64,000 nucleotides of DNA from Gammaproteobacteria bacterium (lineage in GTDB: Bacteria; Pseudomonadota; Gammaproteobacteria; Xanthomonadales; SZUA-36), in the NCBI GenBank assembly GCA_024277815.1, contig JAJRUM010000051.1, positions 1 through 64,000 on the forward strand. Reading direction: 5' to 3'. The notes under the pieces are model-generated. The model was not told the origin of the DNA. It worked only from the letters and a program-made list of their open reading frames with translations, and did no database searches. Below are positions 16,363 to 25,995 of the stretch, piece after piece. Position 1 is the first letter of the stretch. Each line of letters begins with the position of its first letter. The position numbers were made by a program, and so were the translations under genes.

Positions 16363-18804
16363 GTGAAGGTATTCAAACGAAATACATTGGCAAAATCCAT
16401 TTCCATGTCCCTCGTCGGATCTGTCGTCGCAGCAACCGCGGTGATGCCAGTACAGGCACAAGACAGCGAGTCATCGCTGCTCGAAGAAGTCATGGTCACC
16501 GCACAAAAACGTTCGCAGAATTTGCAGGATGTTGCCGTATCAGTGCAGGTACTGGGTAACGAGCAACTTGAGAACCTGAATGTGAGAGGTTTCTCGGATT
16601 TTATTGATTTCCTGCCAACCGTTTCCTATACCTCCGCCGGTCCGGGTTACGCCAAGATTTACATGCGCGGCATCGCCTCAGGCGGTGACGGCAACCACTC
16701 TACCTCCATGCCCAGTGTTGGCTACTACCTTGATGAGCAACCGGTGACCACCATTAACCAGGTGCTCAACATCCATATGTACGACATTGCCCGTGTCGAA
16801 ACACTGTCCGGACCGCAAGGCACACTGTATGGCCAGGGCAGCCAGTCAGGCACCATCCGCATCATTACCAACAAGCCGGAAATCGGTGTATCAGAAGGCG
16901 GTTATGACATGGAACTCAATACGGTCAAGAGTGGAGACGTGGGTTACAACCTGAATGGCTTCATCAACATACCGCTGGGCGAACGTGCAGCAATCAGGCT
17001 GGTAGCCTGGCATAAAGAAGTCGCAGGTTATATCGACCTCGTACCCACGACCATGACTTTCCCGGGCCCACAGACCAACACGGTCAATAACTACAGTTTT
17101 GCCAGGGAAAACTACAATACTGAAACGACTTCCGGCATGCGTGCCCTGCTGAAGATCGACCTGAACGATAACTGGACGGTTACCCCCGGCATCATGTACC
17201 AGACTTCAGATATTGAAGGTGAGTGGGCCCACAATCCGGAGTTCTTTGGTGATTTACAAACCGGCAAGCTCTGGGATTCGTTCTCCAATGATGACTGGTA
17301 CCAGGCCTCTCTGACGCTGAACGGCCAGATTGGTGATGTCGACATGGTCTATGCCGGCGCCTACCTGAACCGTGATGTTATCAGTGAGTACGACTACAGT
17401 GACTATACCGAGTACTGGGCCTACTATCTGACCAACCCGGACTACTATGCCGCCCCAGGTTATTGTGTTTACTACAATGCCAGCGGCGAATGTGCCATCG
17501 GCACCCAGTACGTCGGTGGTGATGAGACATTTACCCGCCAGAGCCACGAACTACGCTTCCAGTCTTCACCAGACCAGCGCCTTCGCTGGATAGCTGGCCT
17601 GTTTTATCAGAAGCAGGAGCATAACTTTGATTTACAGTGGATCGTTCCTGATTCAGATCCCGCCGGAACGGTGGTGCTGCCCGGCAACAGCTTGTACGGC
17701 GGAAATACAGTCTGGCAGACTTACCAGGTTCGAACCGACCGGGACACCGCGTTGTTCGGCGAGCTGACCTTTGATTTTACCGAGAAATTTACCGGCACGG
17801 TCGGCGCCAGGTATTTTGAGTACGAGAACTCACTCTATGGGTTCAACGGCTTCCTCCGCCATTGCACCGGTCAGTACATTGACGGTGATTTCGTCCAGAT
17901 TCCCGCTGATGAAGGCGGTGAGGTGCAATATCCGTGCTTTAACACCCGCATTCTTGACGACGTGGCCAAGGGCGATGATGTTGCCTTCAAAGCCAACCTC
18001 GAGTATCGCCATGATGACGATAAGCTGTTTTACGTCACCTGGTCTGAGGGCTTCAGGGCTGGTGGTGTAAACCGCGCACGGGTGCCGGGTATTCCCAAGT
18101 ACGATCCTGACTTTGTCACCAACTACGAGTTTGGCTGGAAGGTGACATTGGCGGATGGTGCCGTACGGTTCAATGGCGCTGCTTATATCATTGACTGGGA
18201 TAACTTCCAGTTCGGATTCCTCGACTTTACCGTCTCCAACCTGACTATTGTGCAGAACGTCGGTAACTCACAAACCAAGGGTGTGGAGTGGGACATCGCC
18301 TGGGCTGTGAATGACAGCAACACGCTGACCTTTGCTGGCTCCTATAACGATGCTGAACTGCAGACCGATTTCTGGCGTCGCCAAGCCGAAGAGGACGCCG
18401 GCCTTCCAGCCAACGCGCCGGCCGGCACACCTATGCCCTACGTGCCGAAGGTACAGTTGACCGGTATCTGGCGGAGCAATTTTGATGTCGGGTCCTTCCC
18501 GAGCTTCTTCCAGACGTCAGTAGCCTACACCGGTTCACGCTGGAATGACCTGAATACGCTCAATGTTCCTGCCAGGCAGAAAATGGATGCTTACACCCTG
18601 GTTAATCTGTCCGCAGGCATTGAACAGAATAACTGGACACTATCCGTTTACGTCAACAACCTATTTGATGAGCGTGCCGAACTTGATATCAATGACCCGG
18701 GTTATGGTGGATTGCCGAACCTGCAGCGCCCACCGGGACACGCCTGGACGACAGTCACTAATCGACCACGATCATTTGGCATTCGTTTCGGTCAAAGGTT
18801 CTGA
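16363..18804 (+). CDS. TonB-dependent outer-membrane receptor
   Basis: The product is 813 aa. A signal peptide ends near VMPVQAQDS (residue 33). The plug begins EEVMVTAQKRSQNLQDVAV, and the chain ends in an aromatic beta-barrel signal (GIRFGQRF). I use the GTG at 16363 because AGGAG lies seven bases upstream; the GTG at 16321 has no such site. It belongs to the large family of receptors with the VTAxKR plug start, which import siderophores, peptides, glycans or other large nutrients. The M20 peptidase gene 81 bases downstream hints at a peptide or amide substrate, although a terminator lies between them. Substrate is not assigned. Confidence 0.92.
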   Translation: MKVFKRNTLAKSISMSLVGSVVAATAVMPVQAQDSESSLLEEVMVTAQKRSQNLQDVAVSVQVLGNEQLENLNVRGFSDFIDFLPTVSYTSAGPGYAKIYMRGIASGGDGNHSTSMPSVGYYLDEQPVTTINQVLNIHMYDIARVETLSGPQGTLYGQGSQSGTIRIITNKPEIGVSEGGYDMELNTVKSGDVGYNLNGFINIPLGERAAIRLVAWHKEVAGYIDLVPTTMTFPGPQTNTVNNYSFARENYNTETTSGMRALLKIDLNDNWTVTPGIMYQTSDIEGEWAHNPEFFGDLQTGKLWDSFSNDDWYQASLTLNGQIGDVDMVYAGAYLNRDVISEYDYSDYTEYWAYYLTNPDYYAAPGYCVYYNASGECAIGTQYVGGDETFTRQSHELRFQSSPDQRLRWIAGLFYQKQEHNFDLQWIVPDSDPAGTVVLPGNSLYGGNTVWQTYQVRTDRDTALFGELTFDFTEKFTGTVGARYFEYENSLYGFNGFLRHCTGQYIDGDFVQIPADEGGEVQYPCFNTRILDDVAKGDDVAFKANLEYRHDDDKLFYVTWSEGFRAGGVNRARVPGIPKYDPDFVTNYEFGWKVTLADGAVRFNGAAYIIDWDNFQFGFLDFTVSNLTIVQNVGNSQTKGVEWDIAWAVNDSNTLTFAGSYNDAELQTDFWRRQAEEDAGLPANAPAGTPMPYVPKVQLTGIWRSNFDVGSFPSFFQTSVAYTGSRWNDLNTLNVPARQKMDAYTLVNLSAGIEQNNWTLSVYVNNLFDERAELDINDPGYGGLPNLQRPPGHAWTTVTNRPRSFGIRFGQRF

Positions 18805-18813
18805 CCCTCTGAT

Positions 18814-18850
18814 AAAAAGCCGCGACTGGTCACCCAGTCGCGGCTTTTTT
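18814..18850 (+). terminator. Rho-independent terminator after the TonB receptor
   Basis: A perfect inverted repeat, AAAAAGCCGCGACTGG (18814-18829) and its complement (18834-18849), flanks a four-base loop and ends in a T run. The symmetrical A and T tracts suggest it could act in both directions. It lies ten bases after the receptor stop codon. Confidence 0.92.
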
Positions 18851-18885
18851 ATGCATGGGGTATTTTGGGTATTAAGGAGTAAACG

Positions 18886-20301
18886 ATGAGAAAGAAAACT
18901 GCTATCCTGCTGTCAGCTACCCTTCTGACTATGGTCATCACAACGCTTCTGCCCGCAACAGAGCCCCTTTTCAGCAACCTGACTCCCGATCAGAAACGGT
19001 CTGAAGACATACTGGCAGAGTTGGTCAGTTTTGAGAGTACGGTTGAACATCCTGCGGAAACCCACCGAGCTTTGCAGGCCATGGCGAACAGGTTGCGCCA
19101 GGCCGGCTTCCCCGACAATGACATCCAACTGGTCAACCCGGCAGACGACCAATTTGGACTGGTAGTGTACTATCGTGGTATCGCCGAGAAGCGGCCCCTG
19201 CTGCTACTCGCACACGTTGATGTGGTTACAGCAACACCGGACGCGTGGTCATTCCCACCATTCACTCTCGGCAAACAGAACGGTTACTATGTCGGCAGGG
19301 GCACCGAGGACAACAAGGCCGGCGTAACACAGATCATTAGTAATTTTATCCGTCTGAAACAAGAGGGCTGGGTTCCTAAGCGGGACTTGATTGCCGCTAT
19401 TTCCGGAGATGAAGAAACTGCGGGAAGTGTGGCGCAGTGGCTATCCGGCGAAGGACGGGAACTGATTGATGCCGAGTACGCCATCAACTCGGATGCAGGC
19501 TACGGTGAATACAGCGACTCAGGAGAGCGGCGGGCGTTTTGGGTACAGACCAGCGAAAAGCTGTACCAAACCTACCAGTTGACCGCCACCAATGAAGGCG
19601 GTCACAGTTCCGTACCGCGCCCTGATAATGCCATTCAGGATCTGGCGACTGCCACTACCAGCCTGGCAAACTACCGCTTCCCGATTATTCTCAATGATGG
19701 CACCCGTATGCAATTGCGGCGCGCCGCAGCCATGTACCCAAAAAATATCGCACGCGATATGCTGGTGCTGGCTGAAAATGAAAGTGATCAGGACGCTGCT
19801 CAGAACTTGTCGGTGAAACCAGCATTCAATGCCATGTTGCGTACAACCTGCGTCCCAACCATGTTGAGTGGCGGCCACGCGGAAAACGCACTGCCACGTG
19901 ATGCAACGGTAACCGTCAACTGCCGCATCTTGCCCGGCACCCCGGCGGTTGCTGTTGAAAAAGAAATAGCCCGCCTGGTCAGCGGTCAGAATATCACCGT
20001 TAAAGCCATTTACCAGGGTCTGCCCAGTGAAGCTTCTGTGCTGCCGGATGCCATACTCGAAAACATAGAAACATTGGTGGAAGAACGCTGGGGAGATGTT
20101 CCGGTAATCCCCAACATGTCTACCGGGGCCACCGATGGCCTTTTTTACCGCAATGCAGGAATACCCGTATACGGCATCAGTGCCATTTTTGGTAAACCCG
20201 GTGACTCTCGTGCCCACGGGCTTGATGAAAGAATCGGCATTCAGGATTTCCACGAATCCGTGGCATTCTGGTACCAGATGCTCAAGACCCTGGGACGTTG
20301 A
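18886..20301 (+). CDS. Exported M20-family metallopeptidase
   Basis: The product is 471 aa with a signal peptide (residues 1-25). The M20 metal site is visible: LLLAHVDVVTATPD near 105, GRGTEDNKAG near 138 and SGDEETAGS near 168. A dimerisation domain follows, and a late histidine is in the DSRAHGLDERIG segment. The enzyme should hydrolyse small peptides or acyl amino acids in the periplasm. It has a GGAG ribosome-binding site and lies directly after the TonB receptor, which suggests joint uptake and processing. The stop converges with the GST gene with no gap. Confidence 0.88.
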   Translation: MRKKTAILLSATLLTMVITTLLPATEPLFSNLTPDQKRSEDILAELVSFESTVEHPAETHRALQAMANRLRQAGFPDNDIQLVNPADDQFGLVVYYRGIAEKRPLLLLAHVDVVTATPDAWSFPPFTLGKQNGYYVGRGTEDNKAGVTQIISNFIRLKQEGWVPKRDLIAAISGDEETAGSVAQWLSGEGRELIDAEYAINSDAGYGEYSDSGERRAFWVQTSEKLYQTYQLTATNEGGHSSVPRPDNAIQDLATATTSLANYRFPIILNDGTRMQLRRAAAMYPKNIARDMLVLAENESDQDAAQNLSVKPAFNAMLRTTCVPTMLSGGHAENALPRDATVTVNCRILPGTPAVAVEKEIARLVSGQNITVKAIYQGLPSEASVLPDAILENIETLVEERWGDVPVIPNMSTGATDGLFYRNAGIPVYGISAIFGKPGDSRAHGLDERIGIQDFHESVAFWYQMLKTLGR

Positions 20302-21093
20302 CTAGGTGAATATCTGTCTTTTCAAATAGTCATCCGGTACCAGTAACGGGTTATCTGGTAAATGTGTCTGCACACGCCTGCACCAATCAACAATCTCTGG
20401 CCTTTCAAGGTAAACATTGCGGCCGTGCAGACCCATTAAATGGGCGAAAATAATAATCGGATAAGCAGACAAATCTGCCAGCGAAGGTGTCGGCAACCCA
20501 CCCAGGAAAGGTCCGCCAGCTAAATGGCTGATCAGCTCATCAGCCAGGCGCTCATGCATATCCCACAGCGGTTCGTTGAGATCCAGCTTATTGACGATAC
20601 GGTGCAGGAACCCAGCGCGCTTGATCAACCACGGCCAACTAACCCGCAAGTACAACGGTATTGAAATCGCATTGTTCATCGCAGCAGCCAGCAACCAACC
20701 GTTTCTGATGGTATCCCAGGACTTATCCCAATGCAGAGCAGCCCTGAATCTGGCCGGGAGCAGGCTGGTCGAAACCCAACCATCAATTCTCAAAATGGTT
20801 TCTTTCTCAACGTCATTCGTCCCCAGAATCGGCCTCTCCGGAAACCGCTCATCAAGCCACACACCGATCGGTGACGAATCGTTTTTCCACTCATCACCGA
20901 TCGATAGAACCGGTACCTGCCGCTGGTTTGAGAATGCGATCTGTTCCCGGGTTACCGGATGCACCGGCACAAATTCAAAGGGCAGTTGCTTGTACTTCAA
21001 GTGGCACCCGGTTTTAAGCACAAACGGGCTGGTTGGGTAACCGTATAACTTGATTTCAGGATACTTACTTTTATCAGACTGGCTCACCGGCAT
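20302..21093 (-). CDS. Glutathione S-transferase-like protein
   Basis: The product is 263 aa. A thioredoxin-like N-domain starts IKLYGYPTSPFVLKTG near residue 14, with the cis-proline loop VPVLSIGD near 61 and SSPIGVWLD in the glutathione-contact position. A helical C-domain follows (DLSAYPIIIFAHLMGLHG near 215). Substrate is unknown. The frame is open back to 21336, but the GST fold begins only after the ATG at 21093 and the upstream part covers the tRNA-like repeat, so I start there. AAAGGA sits unusually close to that ATG, which leaves the start somewhat uncertain. Confidence 0.75.
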   Translation of the reverse strand: MPVSQSDKSKYPEIKLYGYPTSPFVLKTGCHLKYKQLPFEFVPVHPVTREQIAFSNQRQVPVLSIGDEWKNDSSPIGVWLDERFPERPILGTNDVEKETILRIDGWVSTSLLPARFRAALHWDKSWDTIRNGWLLAAAMNNAISIPLYLRVSWPWLIKRAGFLHRIVNKLDLNEPLWDMHERLADELISHLAGGPFLGGLPTPSLADLSAYPIIIFAHLMGLHGRNVYLERPEIVDWCRRVQTHLPDNPLLVPDDYLKRQIFT

Positions 21094-21196
21094 TTCCTTT
21101 GTGTCGAAAACATGGATGAAGATAGATGCACAAACCAGGGCTCTTTTAGAGGCACCGGATGTTTGATACAGGTAGTTGATTTTAGCAGAGAAAGGA

Positions 21197-21244
21197 TGGT
21201 GTCGGCACCAGGATTTAAACTGGAACATGCTGACTGCAAGTTCG
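21197..21244 (-). repeat. Decayed copy of the tRNA-Thr 3' half, possible old attachment site
   Basis: The 25 bases starting TGGTGTCGGCACCAGGATTT match the complement of the 3' end of the tRNA-Thr gene at 28224 at 21 positions. After a one-base gap a further 26 bases match at about 17, through the anticodon arm. It has the same orientation as the intact gene. The T-stem no longer pairs and the 5' half is absent, so it is not a working tRNA. Direct repeats of a tRNA 3' end bracketing about 7 kb are typical of integration at a tRNA, but no integrase is seen. The rest of 21094-21406 holds no recognisable gene. Confidence 0.55.
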
Positions 21245-21406
21245 CAGGAATTATCACTAATAATCTCCAGAAGTGTCCTGCAATATAATGCTGGCACAGC
21301 CTTCATACCACTCATGCGAAAATAGCTTAAAGACAATACAAAACAGGTCTTCCTGGGTCACTTTGAGTGATGGCTCAAGCAGCGTCTGTAGATGCGGGAT
21401 TCCTCT

Positions 21407-21763
21407 CTATGGAGTTCCCAACCGACACTGTTCTGGCGCACCACCACCACAAACGCAAATTACGTCTGGTGGGCAATAGCACTGCTCTGCTTTAATGTAG
21501 TCGCACGCCGTCATACTCTCACACGACGCAAGCGTACCCTCAAGCTCCAGCCAGGCAATCTCGCAAGGGTCATTAGTTGGTCGACAGAACTTCCCGGTAT
21601 AGGCACACCGTGGCTCCTCCATACATGCCTTCTGATATAGTTTCTCGCACACTGATACTTCTTCTGCATTTACGGAAAATATAAATACTGACAATAAGCC
21701 AAGCATCAATATCTGGACAGCCAGAAATAGTTTGTACGCTTTCGGTTTAGTCCGCATTGCCAT
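21407..21763 (-). CDS. Small secreted cysteine-rich protein, unknown function
   Basis: The product is 118 aa. A signal peptide (hydrophobic core about residues 12-30, cleavage near SVNAEE) is followed by a short mature chain holding 12 cysteines, as in EKLYQKACMEEPRC and EQCYCPPDVICVCGGG. The even count and spacing suggest a disulfide-stabilised extracellular protein. No family is recognised. A second in-frame ATG at 21757 is possible. It lies in the putative tRNA-bounded insertion. Confidence 0.6.
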   Translation of the reverse strand: MAMRTKPKAYKLFLAVQILMLGLLSVFIFSVNAEEVSVCEKLYQKACMEEPRCAYTGKFCRPTNDPCEIAWLELEGTLASCESMTACDYIKAEQCYCPPDVICVCGGGAPEQCRLGTP

Positions 21764-21834
21764 ATCTCACGTTGTTATCCTAAACTCAACCGTAACATAT
21801 CGGGCTATAAACCACGGTTCAGCGAGTCCCCAAC

Positions 21835-22236
21835 ATGAAAACTTTGAAATTCTCCCCCTTGTTTATTGCTGTTGTGTTTTTGATTCTCTTGTCTGGAGGC
21901 TGGGTATTGTGGGTCGAGGATCAGGCAAGAACATATCAGACCGAGCTCGGCCCCGAGATAGAACGGCAGTTTGGTTTTGTGCATGGCACTCCATATATCA
22001 GCGCAGGGGAGAACCGTATTGAGGTACTTACAGTTCACCCTGTTCCCGGTGGTCGTCTCGCACGGGCAGGATTTATGGCGGGTGATATTGTGATCTCAGA
22101 AAACATCAGCTCATTTTATAAACTGCTTCATGAGTCCGGGGACACCGCAATAAGTATAGATGTTGTCAATGGTGGTGATGGCGCCCCTATCCAACAAAGG
22201 TCAATACGAACGCTCATCGTTAACGACAAAAACTGA
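21835..22236 (+). CDS. Membrane-anchored PDZ-like small protein
   Basis: The product is 133 aa. One N-terminal hydrophobic segment (about 6-26) acts as signal or anchor. The rest resembles a PDZ domain: VHPVPGGRLARAGFMAGDIV near residues 68-87 is the carboxylate-binding loop pattern, followed by a helix and ISIDVVNGGDG. There is no protease domain, so it would act as a binding or adaptor module in the periplasm. No clear ribosome-binding site is seen. It stands alone between genes on the opposite strand. Confidence 0.6.
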   Translation: MKTLKFSPLFIAVVFLILLSGGWVLWVEDQARTYQTELGPEIERQFGFVHGTPYISAGENRIEVLTVHPVPGGRLARAGFMAGDIVISENISSFYKLLHESGDTAISIDVVNGGDGAPIQQRSIRTLIVNDKN

Positions 22237-22302
22237 TATGTGGATACCTTGGCTAAAGGTGGCGTAGGCGGACAACAGCGCCGACGGGAAACAGTTCGCC
22301 GG

Positions 22303-25300
22303 TTATTCCTCAATATTCTTTAGCACTTCAATCACTCTTGAATCTTCCTCTGTCAGCGTGTTCTTATCAATTCTTTCTCTGATCTTGCCACTTTCGTATG
22401 ACTTTCTGGCCCTCAAATAATCGACTTTTGTAAGCATCTCGTCCGCGGTCAACTTTTCGCCCCGTGCACCTTTCGCAATTATTTCCTCAATCTTCTCACC
22501 TTCTGCCAGGAGCCGCACACCCGGGTTATTCTCAAAAACATCCACCTGTCCTTTGGGTAAGCCAACGCTGGTTTCATTCGGCAGGTTCCGCAAAGAATTG
22601 GGCTGGAGCGGGCTTAAACCAATTTCTGTCGCCATTTCAGATGGATCCTTCGTACCTGGATCAACTTTTATGGTTTTATCAGGGTCAGGGCTGAGTTCGC
22701 GGATATCCCGACCTTTCTCATAGACCCCGTCATCCCCCGACCTGGTGGCTCCCGGCACCTCCATACGCTCGGTTGGGGGAAGTGTGTCAACGGCCATCGC
22801 TTCTGTATCAGGCAACCGGTTGATATCGCCGCCATTCGCGTTCCGCTTCAATCGCATCAGGTCAAGCTTATCCAGCAACTCGCTGTCGGCAAGTGTTTCA
22901 CCACGCGCGCTTCTGGCCTCAAGTTCACGCAGGTACAGTTCTTTGTCCTCTATATTTCGAACACGCGTTCCCGCTTTCTCAGAAAAGATGTCTTGTGCTT
23001 CAGCCTCCCTTAACCGGTCGGCTTGTTTGGGCAATACATCATCCAGATCATCCATCAACTCATCAAACTCCCTTATTCGTTTGGGAGACAAGATATCCAT
23101 TTCGGTGGATGAACCGCTGCGGGGCGGTGGGAGTGTCTGATCAGCCACGCCGCTTGCCGGGGTATTCGCCGAGGGTACGCTTTCGCCTGAACCACGCGTT
23201 CCAGGGGCTCTTGCCTCGCCTGGGCTGCTCGTTCCTGGGCTATCAGGCGAAGGCCTGCCCCCGCCTGGACCATCAACACCCACCGAATTTCTCCAACTGC
23301 GGCGCATCAAATGTGTGGCACCGGACAACCCGATCGATACAGAAGTCATAAACATCTGTTGTTGAAATGCGTAGCGGGCAGCCGTTGCGATGCGTTCAGC
23401 CTGACGAAAGTACCCGGCTCCCAAAATCAGGGTTTTGCCCCGGTCAACCACAAGATTTTCCCGGCTTTGATTGTATTTTAGTGTTGCACTGGTGATGCCA
23501 TAGGCAGCATCACCAACATCGAGGGCAACACCCGCCCAGCCAGGAACAACCAACCCGGCGATAGCGGTCTGAAACTGAAAAGCTGTGCTGTCAACTTCTG
23601 CCTCCTTATCCCGGTATCTCACTTCCTGTGCTAAATCTGACACCATCATTACCCAGTTAATTGCTGCCTTGTCCGCCTCCCAATACTGTTGGTACCCCTG
23701 GTTGACCGGCTTAATCAGCTTAGGAATCAGGCCTGAAGACACCGGCCCATGAACATCAGCCACCAGGCGCAGTAATGCCCTGGAATCACACGGATCAACG
23801 TTTACGATTGCTCTGGAAGTATCATTGGCGAAGACATTCAGGGCTTGAGTAACGCGCTTCATTTCACCAGCAATCCATCCGTCCAGGGCACTGCCTTTCA
23901 GATTGGTTCGTTTCTCAAGGTGTTTTCTGCCCCCCTGCAGTTCCTGAAACGCGATTTCTTCGCCTCCGGGTAAACGTATGTCGATAACGTTATACGGGTT
24001 TGATTCCGAATAAGGCATGTTTGCCAGAACCTGCAATAACTTTTTGTCACTATCTATCGCAGATAAGGTCTCAGCCTGTGCGCTAATTGAGCGCAACAGT
24101 TCATCGCGCAATAGCAGCAATGCCGCATGGTGGCCATAGCTGACCATCGCCTTGGGTTGTACAGACTGGGCATTCCATAATTTTTCTACTTCCCGCGCAG
24201 CTTTCACATCATCGGCGTCCAGTGGCGTCACTAAGGAAACCGTTCCACCTGAAGACAACCAGGTTTTTGCGAAGAACCCCAGCGAATTCACCGACCAACG
24301 GGATATTTCACCTTTTTGTCTCGAGGGGATACCGTCAATGGACTCATTTGGAGATATTGTGAAACCTGCTTCACACGCAGCGGTACGCTCCAGCGCATCA
24401 CGCCAAAGTGTCCGGTCGGGCGGCGAGCTGTACACCGGAAACATGATGGATGCCGAACGGGTCATTGGCGCAACCGGGCCAAGAAAATTTTCACCGCGAA
24501 AATCTGTATCGACGGAGAGCAGCACATCACCCACGTGGCTATCAATGGACTCATAGTCCTTAGCTGTATTTGGAGGAATGGTTATTACATGCTTTGCCGG
24601 CGACCATTTATCATTTCGGTTAATAGGCCACAGGGCTGCGGTGACATCGATGGTGCCGGAGGCGTAAATTTTTCTGTCACCTGTCTTCGATAACATAATC
24701 TTGCTGCCGGAATTCAAAGGCAGGTCTATACCTGTATCCCCGTCCGGAACTTGTGATTGCCACACAGGTATAGTGGGGATATTGGGCGCTTTACTAAACA
24801 CCAATTCGATACGAACCCTGTCCCCAACCATCAGGAAATCTGCCGGTCGCCAATCACCATTCTTATATTCACGCGCAAACTGGAAATTTGCACCGAGATC
24901 CGCGTACAGCAACTCCCAGGGGCGGTGGTTATCCTCAAACTCAAGCATCTTGTAATTCGACAATGCGCCTGTGGGAACCCCCGCCTGGACCAAAACCAAT
25001 TCCGGATCTTGCGAATTACTCAGACCCCACTCCTTGAACAAGTAGTCCCTCTCACGCTGATTGTAGTCATCACCTTCAATAAAATACGAAACTGCCCGAT
25101 AGTCGATTTCCCCTGCAGGATCTGAAAAATCAGGCCTACCGTAGTCATGCCAGTCAAAATCCTTCAGTTTGACCAACAGCGTGACGCCCTTGGAGTTCCC
25201 GAACAGGTTTTCAGCCGGAGGGCCGGTACGATCTTTCTCGCCACCAGAAATGAAAAACGGATTGGTCTGATCAGACAGTATTTTCAAGCTGACCATGACA

Positions 25301-25995
25301 GGTCGTTTGCGCTCAACGATCTCCAGTTGCGAAACCGGTTCGCCAGCCAGCACGAAAAGCCGACCGGCCTTAAACTCGTCCGGCAGGAAAAAGGTCACGT
25401 TATTCAAGTCGCGCTTGTTAAGGCCTTCAATTTTTTCCTGCGAAATCGCAGATGACCACAACTCTATATAATTGCTTATGGAAATAGCTTCGGCTTCCAG
25501 CTGTGACTTTATCTGGTTTTTTGATTCTTCATCAGAAAATGAAAGCGCTGCCTTAACATCAAATGTATATTTATAGTTACCCTGCGAGTCTTCAGCCAAT
25601 TTGGGAGTGAGGGTCAGTTCCAGCGTGCTGCTAATCGCGTCTTCTTTGGAAGAAGAGGCTTTGTTATCTGAAGATTCTTCCGCTTGTGCCGAATTGTCTG
25701 AGTCACCAGGCCCGGAATTCTCCATTTTTTGTGTCACACAATTAAGTGCGCCGACAATAGAGCCTCCTTCACATTCATATCCTTTTGTCTCATTTCGTTG
25801 ACTGCCATTGTCATCAAAAAAATCATCCTCGCCGTCAACCGCGTCTTCATCTTCACCCGCATATTTGAAATATATCGTCACAGGATCGCCGGCCAGAAGG
25901 CGGTATTTCGGCAGATTTTTTGTTGCAGCGAAACCATGCTGACAAATCAGCAGAAACAGCAACAGAACTCCGGTTCGAAGAAATACGAGAATCAT
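22303..25995 (-). CDS. Very large exported protein of unknown function (1230 aa)
   Basis: The family is not recognised. A signal peptide (residues 1-23) is followed by an acidic low-complexity stretch (about 47-125). A long mixed region comes next (125-800), then a hydrophobic Gly/Ala-rich stretch (AGLVVPGWAGVALDVGDAAY, 813-832). A Pro/Gly/Ser linker spans 905-960, and the charged helical tail contains two copies of an ARGE-x-L-x-D-x-x-L-x-K-x-D motif (near 1029-1045 and 1177-1193). The domain style (long exported body, linker, variable charged end) recalls secreted effector or toxin proteins, but no catalytic motif is visible. It overlaps the upstream 624-aa gene by four bases. Confidence 0.75.
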   Translation of the reverse strand: MILVFLRTGVLLLFLLICQHGFAATKNLPKYRLLAGDPVTIYFKYAGEDEDAVDGEDDFFDDNGSQRNETKGYECEGGSIVGALNCVTQKMENSGPGDSDNSAQAEESSDNKASSSKEDAISSTLELTLTPKLAEDSQGNYKYTFDVKAALSFSDEESKNQIKSQLEAEAISISNYIELWSSAISQEKIEGLNKRDLNNVTFFLPDEFKAGRLFVLAGEPVSQLEIVERKRPVMVSLKILSDQTNPFFISGGEKDRTGPPAENLFGNSKGVTLLVKLKDFDWHDYGRPDFSDPAGEIDYRAVSYFIEGDDYNQRERDYLFKEWGLSNSQDPELVLVQAGVPTGALSNYKMLEFEDNHRPWELLYADLGANFQFAREYKNGDWRPADFLMVGDRVRIELVFSKAPNIPTIPVWQSQVPDGDTGIDLPLNSGSKIMLSKTGDRKIYASGTIDVTAALWPINRNDKWSPAKHVITIPPNTAKDYESIDSHVGDVLLSVDTDFRGENFLGPVAPMTRSASIMFPVYSSPPDRTLWRDALERTAACEAGFTISPNESIDGIPSRQKGEISRWSVNSLGFFAKTWLSSGGTVSLVTPLDADDVKAAREVEKLWNAQSVQPKAMVSYGHHAALLLLRDELLRSISAQAETLSAIDSDKKLLQVLANMPYSESNPYNVIDIRLPGGEEIAFQELQGGRKHLEKRTNLKGSALDGWIAGEMKRVTQALNVFANDTSRAIVNVDPCDSRALLRLVADVHGPVSSGLIPKLIKPVNQGYQQYWEADKAAINWVMMVSDLAQEVRYRDKEAEVDSTAFQFQTAIAGLVVPGWAGVALDVGDAAYGITSATLKYNQSRENLVVDRGKTLILGAGYFRQAERIATAARYAFQQQMFMTSVSIGLSGATHLMRRSWRNSVGVDGPGGGRPSPDSPGTSSPGEARAPGTRGSGESVPSANTPASGVADQTLPPPRSGSSTEMDILSPKRIREFDELMDDLDDVLPKQADRLREAEAQDIFSEKAGTRVRNIEDKELYLRELEARSARGETLADSELLDKLDLMRLKRNANGGDINRLPDTEAMAVDTLPPTERMEVPGATRSGDDGVYEKGRDIRELSPDPDKTIKVDPGTKDPSEMATEIGLSPLQPNSLRNLPNETSVGLPKGQVDVFENNPGVRLLAEGEKIEEIIAKGARGEKLTADEMLTKVDYLRARKSYESGKIRERIDKNTLTEEDSRVIEVLKNIEE

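Noticed and set aside
19519-20253. 244-codon open frame antisense to the M20 peptidase
   Set aside because: Antisense shadow of a conserved gene, with no start signal or domain.
21094-21336. 81-codon N-terminal extension of the GST reading frame
   Set aside because: The GST fold starts only at 21093 and the extension reads through the tRNA-like relic.
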